DNA of 57,401 bases from an uncultured Bacteroidales bacterium (lineage in GTDB: Bacteria; Bacteroidota; Bacteroidia; Bacteroidales; P3): assembly GCA_900316235.1 (NCBI GenBank), contig ONCC01000028.1, positions 1-57,401 of the forward strand, given 5' to 3'. The number at the start of each line of letters is the position of its first letter. Position 1 is the stretch's first letter. The notes under the pieces are model-generated. The model was not told the origin of the DNA and did not search any database. It saw only the letters and a program-made list of their open reading frames with translations. The position numbers and the translations under genes are program-made. Below, one piece after another: positions 48,497 to 57,192 of the stretch.

Positions 48497-48834
48497 TTGG
48501 ATATTTGCTCTGGTACGATAGCGAAGAAGGTAAGTGGCTCGGTGGCGCTGGCGTTGATGAGGGAGTGACTGTGTCCCTTGGGGCAGTAGTGACACTGTCC
48601 GGGGACGAGGCGTTCCTCGCCGTCATCGTACAGGCAGCGGGCTTCACCGCTGAGTATATAGATAATCTCGCTATTGGTCTCGTGGCTATGATAGCCGATG
48701 GAACATCCTGGTTCCAGTCGTCCGCGCATAATTTTGTTCTGTCCGTCGTTGTAGGTGCGGAACAATGTGTCGCCCTCGCCGCCTTTGAACTGTGGGTTGG
48801 CGATCTCTTGAATTTCGTTGAAATCTATAATCAT
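48493..48834 (-). CDS. Cupin domain protein
   Basis: A 113-residue single cupin: motif 1 IGYHSHETNSEIIYILSG (G-x5-H-x-H-x3,4-E-x6-G) and motif 2 PGQCHYCPKGHSHSLIN. The metal ligands His, His, Glu and His are present. Such small cupins bind metal and may sense or isomerise small molecules; the role is unknown. It lies 6 bp after the carbonic anhydrase gene. Confidence 0.9.
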   Translation of the reverse strand: MIIDFNEIQEIANPQFKGGEGDTLFRTYNDGQNKIMRGRLEPGCSIGYHSHETNSEIIYILSGEARCLYDDGEERLVPGQCHYCPKGHSHSLINASATEPLTFFAIVPEQISK

Positions 48835-48840
48835 AATCGT

Positions 48841-49383
48841 TTATTTTATCTCTTCCAGGAGTCCTGTTTCGCTGTCGATGATGAAGCCGCGAACTTCGAT
48901 GTCCTTCGGCACGAGAGGGTGGGTGCGGATGGTCTCTACCGTGCGACGCACCGAATCGGGGGTGTCCTTGAAGCCTTCGAGCCAGTGGTTGAGGTCGATG
49001 CCACACTTGCGGATGGTGTCGAGAGTCTCTTCCGTCACCCCGCGGGCGAGCATCTCGTCGTGGAAATGGCCGTAGTTCATGTGGCAGGCACCGCAATTCG
49101 AGTGCGCCACCACCATCACATGCTTCACGCCCAGCTCGTAGATGGCCACGATAAGGCTTCGCATGGCCGAGTCGAATGCCGAAATGACGAGTCCTCCGGC
49201 GTTCTTGATTATTTTGGCATCACCGTTCTTAAGTCTCAAAGCTGCCGGCAGCAACTCCGTGAGGCGTGTGTCCATGCACGACAGCACCGCCAACTTCTTG
49301 TCGGGGTACTTGTCCGTGCGGTACTGTTCGTAGCCTTTGTTCGCCACGAACTCCTTGTTGTACTGTACGATTTGGTCAATCAT
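48841..49383 (-). CDS. Beta-class carbonic anhydrase
   Basis: Interconverts CO2 and bicarbonate. The 180-residue protein has the zinc ligands Cys-x-Asp-x-Arg in LSCMDTR and His-x2-Cys in VVAHSNCGACHM, with GGLVISAFDSAMRSLIVAIYELGV. It belongs to the compact type related to the YbcF-like bacterial group. It leads the operon of six genes; a -7 element TATTTTTG lies at 49412-49405 on the minus strand. ATG 49383 gives the conserved start MIDQIVQYNKEFV. Confidence 0.93.
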   Translation of the reverse strand: MIDQIVQYNKEFVANKGYEQYRTDKYPDKKLAVLSCMDTRLTELLPAALRLKNGDAKIIKNAGGLVISAFDSAMRSLIVAIYELGVKHVMVVAHSNCGACHMNYGHFHDEMLARGVTEETLDTIRKCGIDLNHWLEGFKDTPDSVRRTVETIRTHPLVPKDIEVRGFIIDSETGLLEEIK

Positions 49384-49447
49384 AATAAGCCTATTTTCAA
49401 AATGCAAAAATACAAATTTTTGGCAATACAAAGAAGGATTGCTTGAA

Positions 49448-51754
49448 TTAAAGGCCTCTGGTTTTGCGCGGGGCAGAGGATATCACAGAACTTCGCGAGC
49501 GAACGTTATGATTGCTTGAGGACTTAGGTTTCTGATTGCTTGAGTTGGATGGTTTCTTTTTGGCTGATGTGGTTGAAGGTTTGCTGCCGGTAGGTTTGGT
49601 GGTCGATGGTTTGGCATCGGTGGCTACGGGTTCGGTGGTGGCGGGCCGTTCGTAATCGGTGGGCGTATAGTTGCGGGTGCGCTTGTAGTTGGACATCGAG
49701 TTCACGCGGCTGATGCGCGAAGAGAGGTTGTGTCCGCCAGTGGTGAGCAGGTCGTTGTAGGTGACGATGAGCGACGAGGTCTTCATGTAGCGACCTGAAT
49801 ATCCCGACAAACTTCCTGCATACCAGTTCTTCACATTGCCTAAGTCCATACCTATCAGGTCGAGGTTATTTTTGCCCACCTCGCGCATCAACTGGTTGAC
49901 GCGACGTGCGCGCAGATAGGTGTTATAGCTGTCCTGATCTTTTATTGTCACTCCACGAGGATAGGACAGATACCGCGCCAACTTCTTGAACTGCTCCTCT
50001 GAGAGGCCATTCAACATACCCTTCACCTCGTTGATGCTGCGGCTGATACCGGCTTGGGTATTGCGATGCACATCCCGATAGATACGGTCGCGGTTCTCGT
50101 CGGTGTAGGAGAAGTTGTGCTGCTGCTCGTTTTCCCGCAGCTGCTTGTCGACTTGCTCTCTCTGGTAACTGCGGAAGCTGCGCTGCGCGAGACTGTCGGC
50201 CAGCAGGGCTATCTCGTCACCGCTGAGGCTACGAATCTTGTTCAGCAGTTCCGTCGTGGGCTTGTAAAGCAGGAATGCCTTTTTGTTTGGCGACGAGTAG
50301 GTATTGCCCGAATAGCTGATGTTGTTGTCGATGAAGAGCTGGTAGAGGGCGGTGTACTGCACCACGCGGGCAAGGTCGGTGCAGCCGAGGGTGGCGAAAT
50401 AATGGTAAGCCTGCGCCTCGTAGCGGTAGCCTATCGACTGACTCCTTTCTTGCGAATTGAAATAGCTGACGGGCAGCGAGCCGGTGCGACCCAAAGTGTA
50501 TATGGTATAATTTTGCAGGCGAGACGCCTGCGTACCATCGGCTTGGCGGTCGATAGCATACATCGCGCCGGCAGTGTTCCAGTTGTAGACGAGTTCATTG
50601 AGGCCCAGCTTACGAAACAAAGGCTTGTCGAAGGGGTAGTAGCCGGGCTCGGGGTAGCGGTAATAGCCCTCCTGGATGGTGCCGCGTTCCGACCAGTCTT
50701 TGAGCAGCACGTCGGTGATGGTCATCAGGTCGCCAAATTCGGTGTTCTCCAGCTCCTTGCTGAGGTAGGTGGGACACCAGTCGCGGCCGTTCACCATCTT
50801 GCCGGCCATCAGGTCGTTGATGTCCAGGCTCTGCGAAAGATCCTTCTCGGTGGTGGAAGCCAGCAGGAGGATGCTCTCAATCTGCAACGGCGGCAGCTCA
50901 TGCAGTGGCGACTGGCGTTCGCGACCGATGATGACCAACGTGCTGCTGTCGGCAAGGGCACCGAGGATAAGGTCGGCATCCAGCGTGAATTGCCGGATAT
51001 CGCCCACCTGCGGGGCAATGTCCGTGTCTTTTGCCACCGCCCATGCCACGAATCCGGGCTCCTGGCTGAAATAGACACCCTGTGCTCGCTGCGCAAAGAT
51101 GTCACTAACGGTCAACACCGTGTTGGTGTCGTCGAGGTGCATGAATCCCTCGCCCTCCTCAATGAACCAGTTGTTGAACTCCTCCAGTGTGATTTGGTAG
51201 TCGATGCTCTCCTTGGCGAAGTAGCGGCGCTTCTCTTCGGCAGGCAGCGTCATCACCATAGGCTTGTAGTCGCTGAAGAAGAGCTCACGGTTCAGTCGCC
51301 GTATCAGCCCCGCGCAGTTCTCCTGCGTAGCGTTGCCCAGCAGGATTACTACGTCGGTCACATAGCCGTCGTAGCCGATGGGATGCTTGCGCAGCTCCGT
51401 CTTGTGTGTGAACTTGGCGAAGATAGCTGCGATGGAGTCCGTTTCGAAGTGTGGCGGAATATCGGAGAGCAGAATCATGCGACTGCTATCGGCAAACGAC
51501 GCCATGCCGAGGGTCTGGTAATGGAAGCGGAACTTCTTGCGGAAGTCCTTGTAGATGGAATCCGCCGCCCCTGCCGCCTCTGTACTCTCGATTGCCACCG
51601 ACTGGTTTGGGATATACTCGTAATCGAACAGCTTCGCGCTCTCCCTCATCACGCTCTCCCCCACCGACGTCCGCATCACCACAAGCGCACCCACCCCGAC
51701 GATTGCCAGCACGGCAACCAACCAGAGGACTGTTTTATGGGCTTTCTTGTTCAT
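49448..51754 (-). CDS. Large anchored protein of unknown function
   Basis: A 768-residue protein with one N-terminal membrane segment (VLWLVAVLAIVGVGALVVM) and a large extracytoplasmic part. Notable stretches: RMILLSDIPPHFETDSIAAIFAKFTHK, YDGYVTDVVILLGNATQENC, YHYFATLGCTDLARVVQYTALYQLFIDNN, and a helical region KMLNGLSEEQFKKLARYLSYPRG. The last 80 residues are a Ser/Thr/Pro/Lys-rich linker (residues about 690-768) without a sorting domain. I recognise no family. Near residue 410, GTQASRLQ is encoded by the GCAGGCG/CGCCTGC palindrome (50515-50536). A -7 element TACCTTTG lies at 51772-51765. Confidence 0.75.
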   Translation of the reverse strand: MNKKAHKTVLWLVAVLAIVGVGALVVMRTSVGESVMRESAKLFDYEYIPNQSVAIESTEAAGAADSIYKDFRKKFRFHYQTLGMASFADSSRMILLSDIPPHFETDSIAAIFAKFTHKTELRKHPIGYDGYVTDVVILLGNATQENCAGLIRRLNRELFFSDYKPMVMTLPAEEKRRYFAKESIDYQITLEEFNNWFIEEGEGFMHLDDTNTVLTVSDIFAQRAQGVYFSQEPGFVAWAVAKDTDIAPQVGDIRQFTLDADLILGALADSSTLVIIGRERQSPLHELPPLQIESILLLASTTEKDLSQSLDINDLMAGKMVNGRDWCPTYLSKELENTEFGDLMTITDVLLKDWSERGTIQEGYYRYPEPGYYPFDKPLFRKLGLNELVYNWNTAGAMYAIDRQADGTQASRLQNYTIYTLGRTGSLPVSYFNSQERSQSIGYRYEAQAYHYFATLGCTDLARVVQYTALYQLFIDNNISYSGNTYSSPNKKAFLLYKPTTELLNKIRSLSGDEIALLADSLAQRSFRSYQREQVDKQLRENEQQHNFSYTDENRDRIYRDVHRNTQAGISRSINEVKGMLNGLSEEQFKKLARYLSYPRGVTIKDQDSYNTYLRARRVNQLMREVGKNNLDLIGMDLGNVKNWYAGSLSGYSGRYMKTSSLIVTYNDLLTTGGHNLSSRISRVNSMSNYKRTRNYTPTDYERPATTEPVATDAKPSTTKPTGSKPSTTSAKKKPSNSSNQKPKSSSNHNVRSRSSVISSAPRKTRGL
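50515..50536. repeat. GCAGGCG/CGCCTGC palindrome inside the large unknown gene
   Basis: Arms GCAGGCG (50515-50521) and CGCCTGC (50525-50531) around a 3-nt loop, followed by GTACC. Same element as the two copies in the GNAT gene, in the opposite orientation. Confidence 0.9.
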
Positions 51755-51799
51755 TTTGAATTTGCAAAGGTACAAATTTTTCTGAAAACCAAGCAATAA

Positions 51800-52855
51800 T
51801 TATGACAACGCATCGACTCCGCCACCTGTATTGGAATCAATGAGTACATCTTTTTTGCCATAATCTTTTTTTACCCGTTTGACTTTGTCGGGGGAGTACC
51901 CCGCCTTTCTGGCCAGATAAATGATGGTACCAAAAGTTGTCTGGCCGTTTGAGTGTTCGTAGCAGTAATCCAATAGATGTCGGCAGGCGTCGGGGTCGAA
52001 TTTGTCGGCATCCTGCTGGCATAACAATAGGGAAAAGGTGTCACCGGCTTTGGAATTGAACGTGTCCGCAATGGCGTAAGCCACCCGCACCCAGTTCTCG
52101 TACTCGTGGGTGATGGAACGTCCGGTGCTCCGCAGGTAGCGAATAATGTCCCAGATGGAATCGATATCCGACGGGCGGTCGGTGGAGCTTTCTTGTGGGG
52201 AAGATTTGATATGGGACCGAATAGGTTTCTCAGGAACAGCCTCTGTGGTCTTGTCAACAGCGAATATCCTTGAGGTCTCCTTGACTACCAATCCCTCGTC
52301 CCAACAGGCGTAACAGAGGCGGGAGTAGTCAGAACCCGACTGGTCGATGTCGATAGAGTATTTTATCTTGAAATGCTTTGTCAGCTGGCGGAATGCCTGA
52401 CGATGATGTTCATCCAATTGCTTTTTCTCACCGCTGCTGATGTGCACCAATCCTTTGAGACCCTGTCCCGAAGGCGATTTCCAATAAGCGAAGATGTATT
52501 CGTCCTGATGCAGCTTCCATGTAACTGATGGCAGTTCTTCCTCCGACAGGTGGTCGATGTCGAGGATGACGATATTGTTGTAGTGGACGAGGTTGGCTTT
52601 TGAGTGTCCGCCTTCGAACACGCCACAAAAAGCGACTACGGGCAGCATCGACTTGCATGCCTTGTACATCTCCGTATCGCCCTCTTGCATATATCCACGG
52701 GCCTCGCGGACAATCTTTGCATACCGCTGCGAAGCAAAACTATTCAGCACACTGCCCATAGTGTAACGCTTGGCCTCCTTGCTGAAAACACTGGGAAATA
52801 GCGACACCCCACAGCCCAGTATCATCGAGACTTCATATGTATCAGTATCGCTCAT
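51800..52855 (-). CDS. VirE N-terminal / BT4734-like primase-type protein
   Basis: A 351-residue protein. Residues about 25-190 match the VirE-N/BT4734-like domain common in Bacteroidetes mobile elements (SMLPVVAFCGVFEGGH...NNIVILDIDHLSEEEL, FAYWKSPSGQGLKGLVHISS, DQSGSDYSRLCYACWDEG). The aspartates of LDID and the SGxGLKG motif recall archaeo-eukaryotic primases. Residues about 225-330 resemble a PriCT-2 domain (ENWVRVAYAIADTFN, DACRHLLDYCYEH). No helicase domain or other mobile-element gene is next to it; instead it overlaps yraN by 1 bp at the end of a housekeeping-like operon. Confidence 0.82.
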   Translation of the reverse strand: MSDTDTYEVSMILGCGVSLFPSVFSKEAKRYTMGSVLNSFASQRYAKIVREARGYMQEGDTEMYKACKSMLPVVAFCGVFEGGHSKANLVHYNNIVILDIDHLSEEELPSVTWKLHQDEYIFAYWKSPSGQGLKGLVHISSGEKKQLDEHHRQAFRQLTKHFKIKYSIDIDQSGSDYSRLCYACWDEGLVVKETSRIFAVDKTTEAVPEKPIRSHIKSSPQESSTDRPSDIDSIWDIIRYLRSTGRSITHEYENWVRVAYAIADTFNSKAGDTFSLLLCQQDADKFDPDACRHLLDYCYEHSNGQTTFGTIIYLARKAGYSPDKVKRVKKDYGKKDVLIDSNTGGGVDALS

Positions 52856-53274
52856 CAGAAACTCATCACGTTGTAGGCGTTCTTGAGGTGTTTTATCTCA
52901 GCACCGTCGGCTTTTGATACGACGGTGACGATGTCGAACCGCACGTTTTCCCTGCGGTTGTGGGTTTTGACGTACTCGTTGGCCAGCCGGATAAGCGCCT
53001 GCCGCTTCTTATGGTCCACCGCATCTTCGGGTTGCAGGATGTTGTCGTAAGCGCGACTCTTCACCTCAACGATGACCAACTCGTCCTCGTCCAGCGCGAT
53101 GAGGTCGATCTCCAGATGTCCCCGACGGTAGTTGTGCTCCAAGATGAGATACCCTTTGTCCGTCAGGTACTTCGCAGCCATCTGCTCCCCTATCTTACCA
53201 AACTCCAGCGCCTCGCGCCTTTCCTCCGGCGTGCGGTTATCAGTCCGTTGTGTGTGAAACCTCAGCAGCGCCAT
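52855..53274 (-). CDS. YraN/UPF0102 family nuclease-like protein
   Basis: A 139-residue protein: GKIGEQMAAKYLTDKGYLILEHNYRRGHLEIDLIALDEDELVIVEVKSRAY, the UPF0102 pattern with PD-(D/E)XK-type residues (Glu in GE, Asp in EIDLI, E-x-K in VEVKSR). Usual length about 120. Its stop shares one base with the next start (TGATG). Cellular role unsettled. Confidence 0.92.
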   Translation of the reverse strand: MALLRFHTQRTDNRTPEERREALEFGKIGEQMAAKYLTDKGYLILEHNYRRGHLEIDLIALDEDELVIVEVKSRAYDNILQPEDAVDHKKRQALIRLANEYVKTHNRRENVRFDIVTVVSKADGAEIKHLKNAYNVMSF

Positions 53275-53277
53275 AAG

Positions 53278-53535
53278 TCATTTACTTTTTTTCAGTTGTT
53301 CTAACGCTTGGCAGAGCTGGTCGGGGCAGGAGGTGGGTTTGTCGCCGCAGCGGATGCCGCGCAATTTGGCGATTACGTCGTCGATTTTCTGGCCGGTGAC
53401 GAGACGGCAGATGCCCTGCAGGTTACCGTTGCAACCGCCAAGGAACGAGACTTGCTGGATGATGTCGTTATCGTCGGCCGTTACATCGATGAGCAGCGAG
53501 CAGGTGCCTTGTGTGGGATATTGTATGTGTTTCAT
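53278..53535 (-). CDS. TSCPD domain protein (TIGR03905-like)
   Basis: An 85-residue protein: YPTQGTCSLLIDVTADDNDIIQQVSFLGGCNGNLQGICRLVTGQ, ending with the TSCPDQLCQAL motif that names the domain. The cysteines (C12, C36, C43, C68, C73) could bind metal. TSCPD also occurs at the end of ribonucleotide reductases; the role of the free domain is unknown. It lies 3 bp before yraN and overlaps the NUDIX gene stop by 4 bp. Confidence 0.9.
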   Translation of the reverse strand: MKHIQYPTQGTCSLLIDVTADDNDIIQQVSFLGGCNGNLQGICRLVTGQKIDDVIAKLRGIRCGDKPTSCPDQLCQALEQLKKSK

Positions 53536-53912
53536 TTCTTCAGTTTTTCAATTATCGACTCGTCGGCCGGGAGCCAGCGGACGGTGTCGAGGGCGGCGGG
53601 GGTAAGCCAGCGGGCGGCCTCGTGCTCGTTGAGGTGGAGGGCGTCGGTGAGCAGCGAGCAGAGGTAGCAATGCATCTTGAGGTGAAACCTCGGGTAGTCG
53701 TACTCTACGGTGCAGAAGAATTCATCGACGCTTATCTCCGTCGACAGCTCCTCGCGGATCTCGCGGCGCAGCGCCTCCTCAGGTGTCTCTCCGAGTTCCA
53801 TCTTTCCGCCAGGGAACTCCCACCAGTCTTTCCACTCGCCGTATCCCCGCTGTGTAGCGAAGATGCGCCCCTCCTTACGGATAATAGCAGCTACCACTTC
53901 AATCTCTTTCAT
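53532..53912 (-). CDS. NUDIX hydrolase, MutT/8-oxo-dGTPase type
   Basis: A 126-residue protein: EVVAAIIRKEGRIFATQRGYGEWKDWWEFPGGKMELGETPEEALRREIREELSTEI, with the complete Nudix box G-x5-E-x7-REI-x-EE (the final Gly replaced by Ser). WWEFPGGK and the length fit the MutT group that removes oxidised dGTP. Its position among small genes of an operon does not specify the substrate. Confidence 0.9.
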   Translation of the reverse strand: MKEIEVVAAIIRKEGRIFATQRGYGEWKDWWEFPGGKMELGETPEEALRREIREELSTEISVDEFFCTVEYDYPRFHLKMHCYLCSLLTDALHLNEHEAARWLTPAALDTVRWLPADESIIEKLKK

Positions 53913-53935
53913 TTTCCACTATTAACTATTATCTC

Positions 53936-54349
53936 TTAACTTTTAACTCCAGGAAATGAAATTTCCTTGCGGTAGCCCATGCCGGTTACATGGCAGATAA
54001 GGCGGCCGTCCTGATTGGTGACCCGCACCTCGACGGAGGGCAACTTATGGTGGTCGGCAATAAGGACGGCTTCTGCCCGCAGTCGGTCACCCTCTACGGC
54101 ACTCGAGAGGAACATCACATTGCTGCTGATGCCGAAGGTGAGGTTTCCTTGATGATTCATCAGGGCTGCCATTGCGAGGTCAGCCAATGTAAAGAGGGCA
54201 CCTCCCTGACACACGCCTCCGGCGTTCAGGCGTTCCTTCGTCACCGTCATCTCCGCCACCGCGTGCGTCGCATCCACTTCGGTAATCTGGCAGCCGGCAT
54301 TCGCCGCGAAGCGGTCGGTGGTGTTCAGTATTTCTTGTATATTTGTCAT
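53936..54349 (-). CDS. Hotdog-fold thioesterase (PaaI-like)
   Basis: A 137-residue protein with the PaaI-type motif NAGGVCQGGALFTLADLAMAALMN; the usual His of HGG is Gln here, as in other Bacteroidetes members I know. It should hydrolyse an acyl-CoA of unknown type. The ATG at 54349 overlaps the kinase gene's stop by 4 bp. The C-terminal PGVKS and stop are encoded by a TTAAC-rich simple repeat (53921-53949). Confidence 0.88.
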   Translation of the reverse strand: MTNIQEILNTTDRFAANAGCQITEVDATHAVAEMTVTKERLNAGGVCQGGALFTLADLAMAALMNHQGNLTFGISSNVMFLSSAVEGDRLRAEAVLIADHHKLPSVEVRVTNQDGRLICHVTGMGYRKEISFPGVKS

Positions 54350-55245
54350 AATGCTTGTTTTTTGAGTGTGGCGACCAACTCGTCGCTGATGTTGTTGCCC
54401 AGTTGGCGACAGACGTCCTGGCTCCATTTCTGTGCCATACCGATACGGTTGTCGATGCCCTTGAGTTTGGCGTAGATGTAGCCGGCGTTGAAGTTGTCGC
54501 CGGCGCCAACGGTGCTGACGGTCTCGATGGGCTCCACGGGGTAGCTCTCGCAACCCTCGGGAGTGTAAAGGCGTATCGGACGGGCGCCGTCGGTAAGTAT
54601 CAGCGTCGGGCAATAGCGGCGCACCCGCTCGTAGATGGCTTCGCCGTCGTGGAGGCTGTAGAGGAATCCGAAATCCTCCGTCGAGCCGCGCACCACGTCG
54701 GCCAGCCGCATGTTCTCCTCGATATTGGGCATCACCTCCGGTAGGTCGGCGATATGGTTCTTGCGGAAGTTGACATCATAGTAGAGCCAGGCGCCGGCCT
54801 CGCGGGCCTCACGAAGCAAGCGGCCCACCACAGGGCGTATCACAGGGTTGATGGCGAAGAAGGAGCCGAAGAGCACCACGTCGTCTTTACTGAACACGGG
54901 CAGCGGCCCGTCCAGCGATACCGACGCGTGGTCTTTGTAGAAGATATACTGCGCGTCGTTGTGCTCGTCGAGGAAGGCCAGCGAGATGTGCGACTTGACG
55001 TTCTCGTGGCGGCAGACGTACTCCGACGACACGCCGTTGTCCTGCAGATAGCGGCAGATGATGTCGCCGATGTGGTCGCCGCCCACGTCCGTCACCATAG
55101 CGCAGTTCACGCTTGCCCGTCCGAGCGACACGATGCTGTTGAACGTCGACCCACCCGGCACAGCCTTTTGCGGCTGGTCCTCCTTGAACAGGATGTCCAA
55201 TACCGTTTCTCCAATACCTATCACGCGATGTTTAGTCGTTTTCAT
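54346..55245 (-). CDS. PfkB-family sugar kinase (fructokinase-like)
   Basis: A 299-residue ribokinase-fold enzyme: GIGETVLDILF, GGSTFNSIVSLGRASV, a sugar-binding middle (YDVNFRKNHIADLPEV), LILTDGARPIRLYTPEG and the PfkB signature STVGAGDNFNAGYIYAKL with catalytic Asp in GAGD. The usual Asp-Thr before GAGD is Ser-Thr. Phosphorylates a sugar, perhaps fructose; substrate is inferred only from family. Starts 18 bp after the C69 peptidase gene. Confidence 0.9.
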   Translation of the reverse strand: MKTTKHRVIGIGETVLDILFKEDQPQKAVPGGSTFNSIVSLGRASVNCAMVTDVGGDHIGDIICRYLQDNGVSSEYVCRHENVKSHISLAFLDEHNDAQYIFYKDHASVSLDGPLPVFSKDDVVLFGSFFAINPVIRPVVGRLLREAREAGAWLYYDVNFRKNHIADLPEVMPNIEENMRLADVVRGSTEDFGFLYSLHDGEAIYERVRRYCPTLILTDGARPIRLYTPEGCESYPVEPIETVSTVGAGDNFNAGYIYAKLKGIDNRIGMAQKWSQDVCRQLGNNISDELVATLKKQAL

Positions 55246-55263
55246 TCTTAGTCTTTTTTGTTT

Positions 55264-57018
55264 CTACCGCTCGCGGCGGTCGATGACTTTCTCCAGGCGG
55301 TAGCGGTCGCCGGTGGCAGGAGCGACGGCATCGATGAACTGCTGGTCGTAACCCGGTGTGTCGTAGCCCCAGCGCTGGAAGTTCCCCTTATCGTCCACCT
55401 TTCGCACCACCTGGTCGTTGTACTTCACGATAAGGTATTTTGCCAGCCTGTCCCACCGCTGCATCATGCGGTCGGCATAGGCGATGCTTTTCTTGTTCAG
55501 GAAGTCGCGCCGGTCGGCGGAGGTCATCTTGTCTATGGCGAGGAGCACGCTGTCCTGGTCGGCGAAATAGTAGTCCTCCAATTCGCGCTGCGCCGCCCGC
55601 AGGTCGCCAATCATCATCGAATAGCGCGGATAAACCATGTTGGCCACCCAGTTGTTCATCCAGAAGGCCGACTCGAAGCTGAACTCCGTGCGCGGGTTGT
55701 TCTCGGGGCGGAAACAGTCGGGCACCTGCGTGATGCAGCAGTAGAGCGGCACGTATGCCACCATATCGGCATCGTCACAGTTGAACCACGTGACGCCGCC
55801 CACGTCGTCGGGCAGCCACGAGCGCATCTGGCAGGTCATCGTGAAACCGCTCTGCTGCGTGGCGATGGGGCGCTCACGGAAGAAGTCATTCCCCTGGCTG
55901 TCCTTGAAGTGCATGGGCAGCGGACGGATAGGCATCCCCCAGGGGCCGGCGGTCATGTCGGCAGTCATATCCAGCGGTGTGCCCTCGAAGTGGTCGCGCA
56001 TGTCGCGCTGCACGTCTTGCAGCGAGAGCGGCTCGTCGGGCTTCACCCACAGCGGCAGGTGGTCGCACTTGTCGAACTCACCGTTGATATACGGCAGATA
56101 CTGGTCCATATCCGAGCGGTGGTGGCGGAAGAAGCTCCACACGCGGGCGTCGGCATAGCGCACATTCTCGAAGTCGATGGGGCAGTAGGCGTCGCGGAAC
56201 GAGAACTCCTGGTCGGGACCGTTATAAAAGCCCTTCTCGCGGGCAAAGTCGACCACATCCCAGGCATAGACGCACTCCACCCGCCGATTGTCGATATTCT
56301 CCAGGTGCTTGCTGTTGATGCTCTTGCAGTACTGTAATTTCTTTACGTTCTGTGTTTTTACCTTCCACTCGCCGTTTTCCACCTTCCACTCCCATCCCTC
56401 TTGCGGAAACTGCCGTATGCGGCTGAGGTTAGCGTGGGCGCAGATGCAGCTGTCGGGGATGCGCAGCGCCACCCATACGGCGCCCTTGCGACCGGGCCCC
56501 TTGCCTACAATCTCCATAATCCACGCCTCGTCGGGGTCGCAGATGGTGATGCTCTCGCCCGTGCTGTTGTAGCCGTATTCCTCCACCAGCTCCGCCATAC
56601 AGCGGATGGCCTCGCGGGCATTGGACGAACGTTGCAGCGCCAGACGCATCAGGCTGAAATAGTCCAGCAGCCCCTCGCGGTTCTGCAGCTCCAGACGACC
56701 GTCGAAGGTGCTCTCCACGATGGTCACCTGCCGCTCGTTCATCAGTCCCACGACATTGTAGGTATACTCCACCTGCTTCACGTATTGTCCCTCGTGCTGC
56801 GGGCCCCATCCGTGGATGGCCACCGGCTCGCCGGGAGTGTGGCGCCCTGCAGGGCTGTAGAACAGCGACCCCGCGAAGCCGAAGCCGTCGCAGTTGTAGC
56901 TGCACATCACGCTGCCGTCCTTCGAGGCCTTCTTGCCGACGATGAGGTTGGTGCAGGCCTGACTAAAATTGAAAATTGAAAAATGAAAAATGAAAATTGC
57001 AAGAATTAGTCGTTTCAT
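55264..57018 (-). CDS. Secreted C69-family dipeptidase with repeat-built signal peptide
   Basis: A 584-residue protein. MKRLILAIFIFHFSIFNFSQA is a signal peptide; the mature N-terminal nucleophile Cys follows in CTNLIVGKKASKDGSVMCSYNCD, as in family C69 (PepD-type, N-terminal nucleophile). Other family motifs: GLMNERQVTIVESTF, GESITICDPDEAWIMEIVGKG, HANLSRIRQF, and PGYDQQFIDAV near the end. The hydrophobic core of the signal is encoded by ATTTTTC repeats (56964-56999), and a WEWKVENGEWKVKTQ insert near residue 205 by TTCCACC-type repeats (56358-56397). Start at 57018 chosen for the signal peptide; ATG 57096 is possible. Confidence 0.9.
   Translation of the reverse strand: MKRLILAIFIFHFSIFNFSQACTNLIVGKKASKDGSVMCSYNCDGFGFAGSLFYSPAGRHTPGEPVAIHGWGPQHEGQYVKQVEYTYNVVGLMNERQVTIVESTFDGRLELQNREGLLDYFSLMRLALQRSSNAREAIRCMAELVEEYGYNSTGESITICDPDEAWIMEIVGKGPGRKGAVWVALRIPDSCICAHANLSRIRQFPQEGWEWKVENGEWKVKTQNVKKLQYCKSINSKHLENIDNRRVECVYAWDVVDFAREKGFYNGPDQEFSFRDAYCPIDFENVRYADARVWSFFRHHRSDMDQYLPYINGEFDKCDHLPLWVKPDEPLSLQDVQRDMRDHFEGTPLDMTADMTAGPWGMPIRPLPMHFKDSQGNDFFRERPIATQQSGFTMTCQMRSWLPDDVGGVTWFNCDDADMVAYVPLYCCITQVPDCFRPENNPRTEFSFESAFWMNNWVANMVYPRYSMMIGDLRAAQRELEDYYFADQDSVLLAIDKMTSADRRDFLNKKSIAYADRMMQRWDRLAKYLIVKYNDQVVRKVDDKGNFQRWGYDTPGYDQQFIDAVAPATGDRYRLEKVIDRRER
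56358..56397. repeat. CTTCCAC/CGTTTTC repeat inside the C69 peptidase gene
   Basis: Four or five diverged 7-10-nt units, translated on the minus strand as WEWKVENGEWKV, in a region where homologs run directly from ARIRQF to a LYSPDV-like segment. Confidence 0.75.
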
Positions 57019-57192
57019 CCGAAAATCAAATATCTTTTTCGTCACCTGCTCGCCGTTTTGCAGGGCTTGTTTTATTGTCTTCTCGTCTATATGCATGGTG
57101 TTATAACGTCTTCTTTGTTTGTGGTATTGTGTATTTTCTTTGCCTTCTTATGGAACAGGAGCCTGTCCATCTGTTCCTCGTTTAAGCATATA

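Noticed and set aside
50054..51799. 581-codon open frame antisense to the 768-residue unknown gene
   Set aside because: The minus-strand frame has a membrane anchor, promoter and sensible composition; the plus frame is rich in Val/Gly/His/Arg as expected for a shadow.
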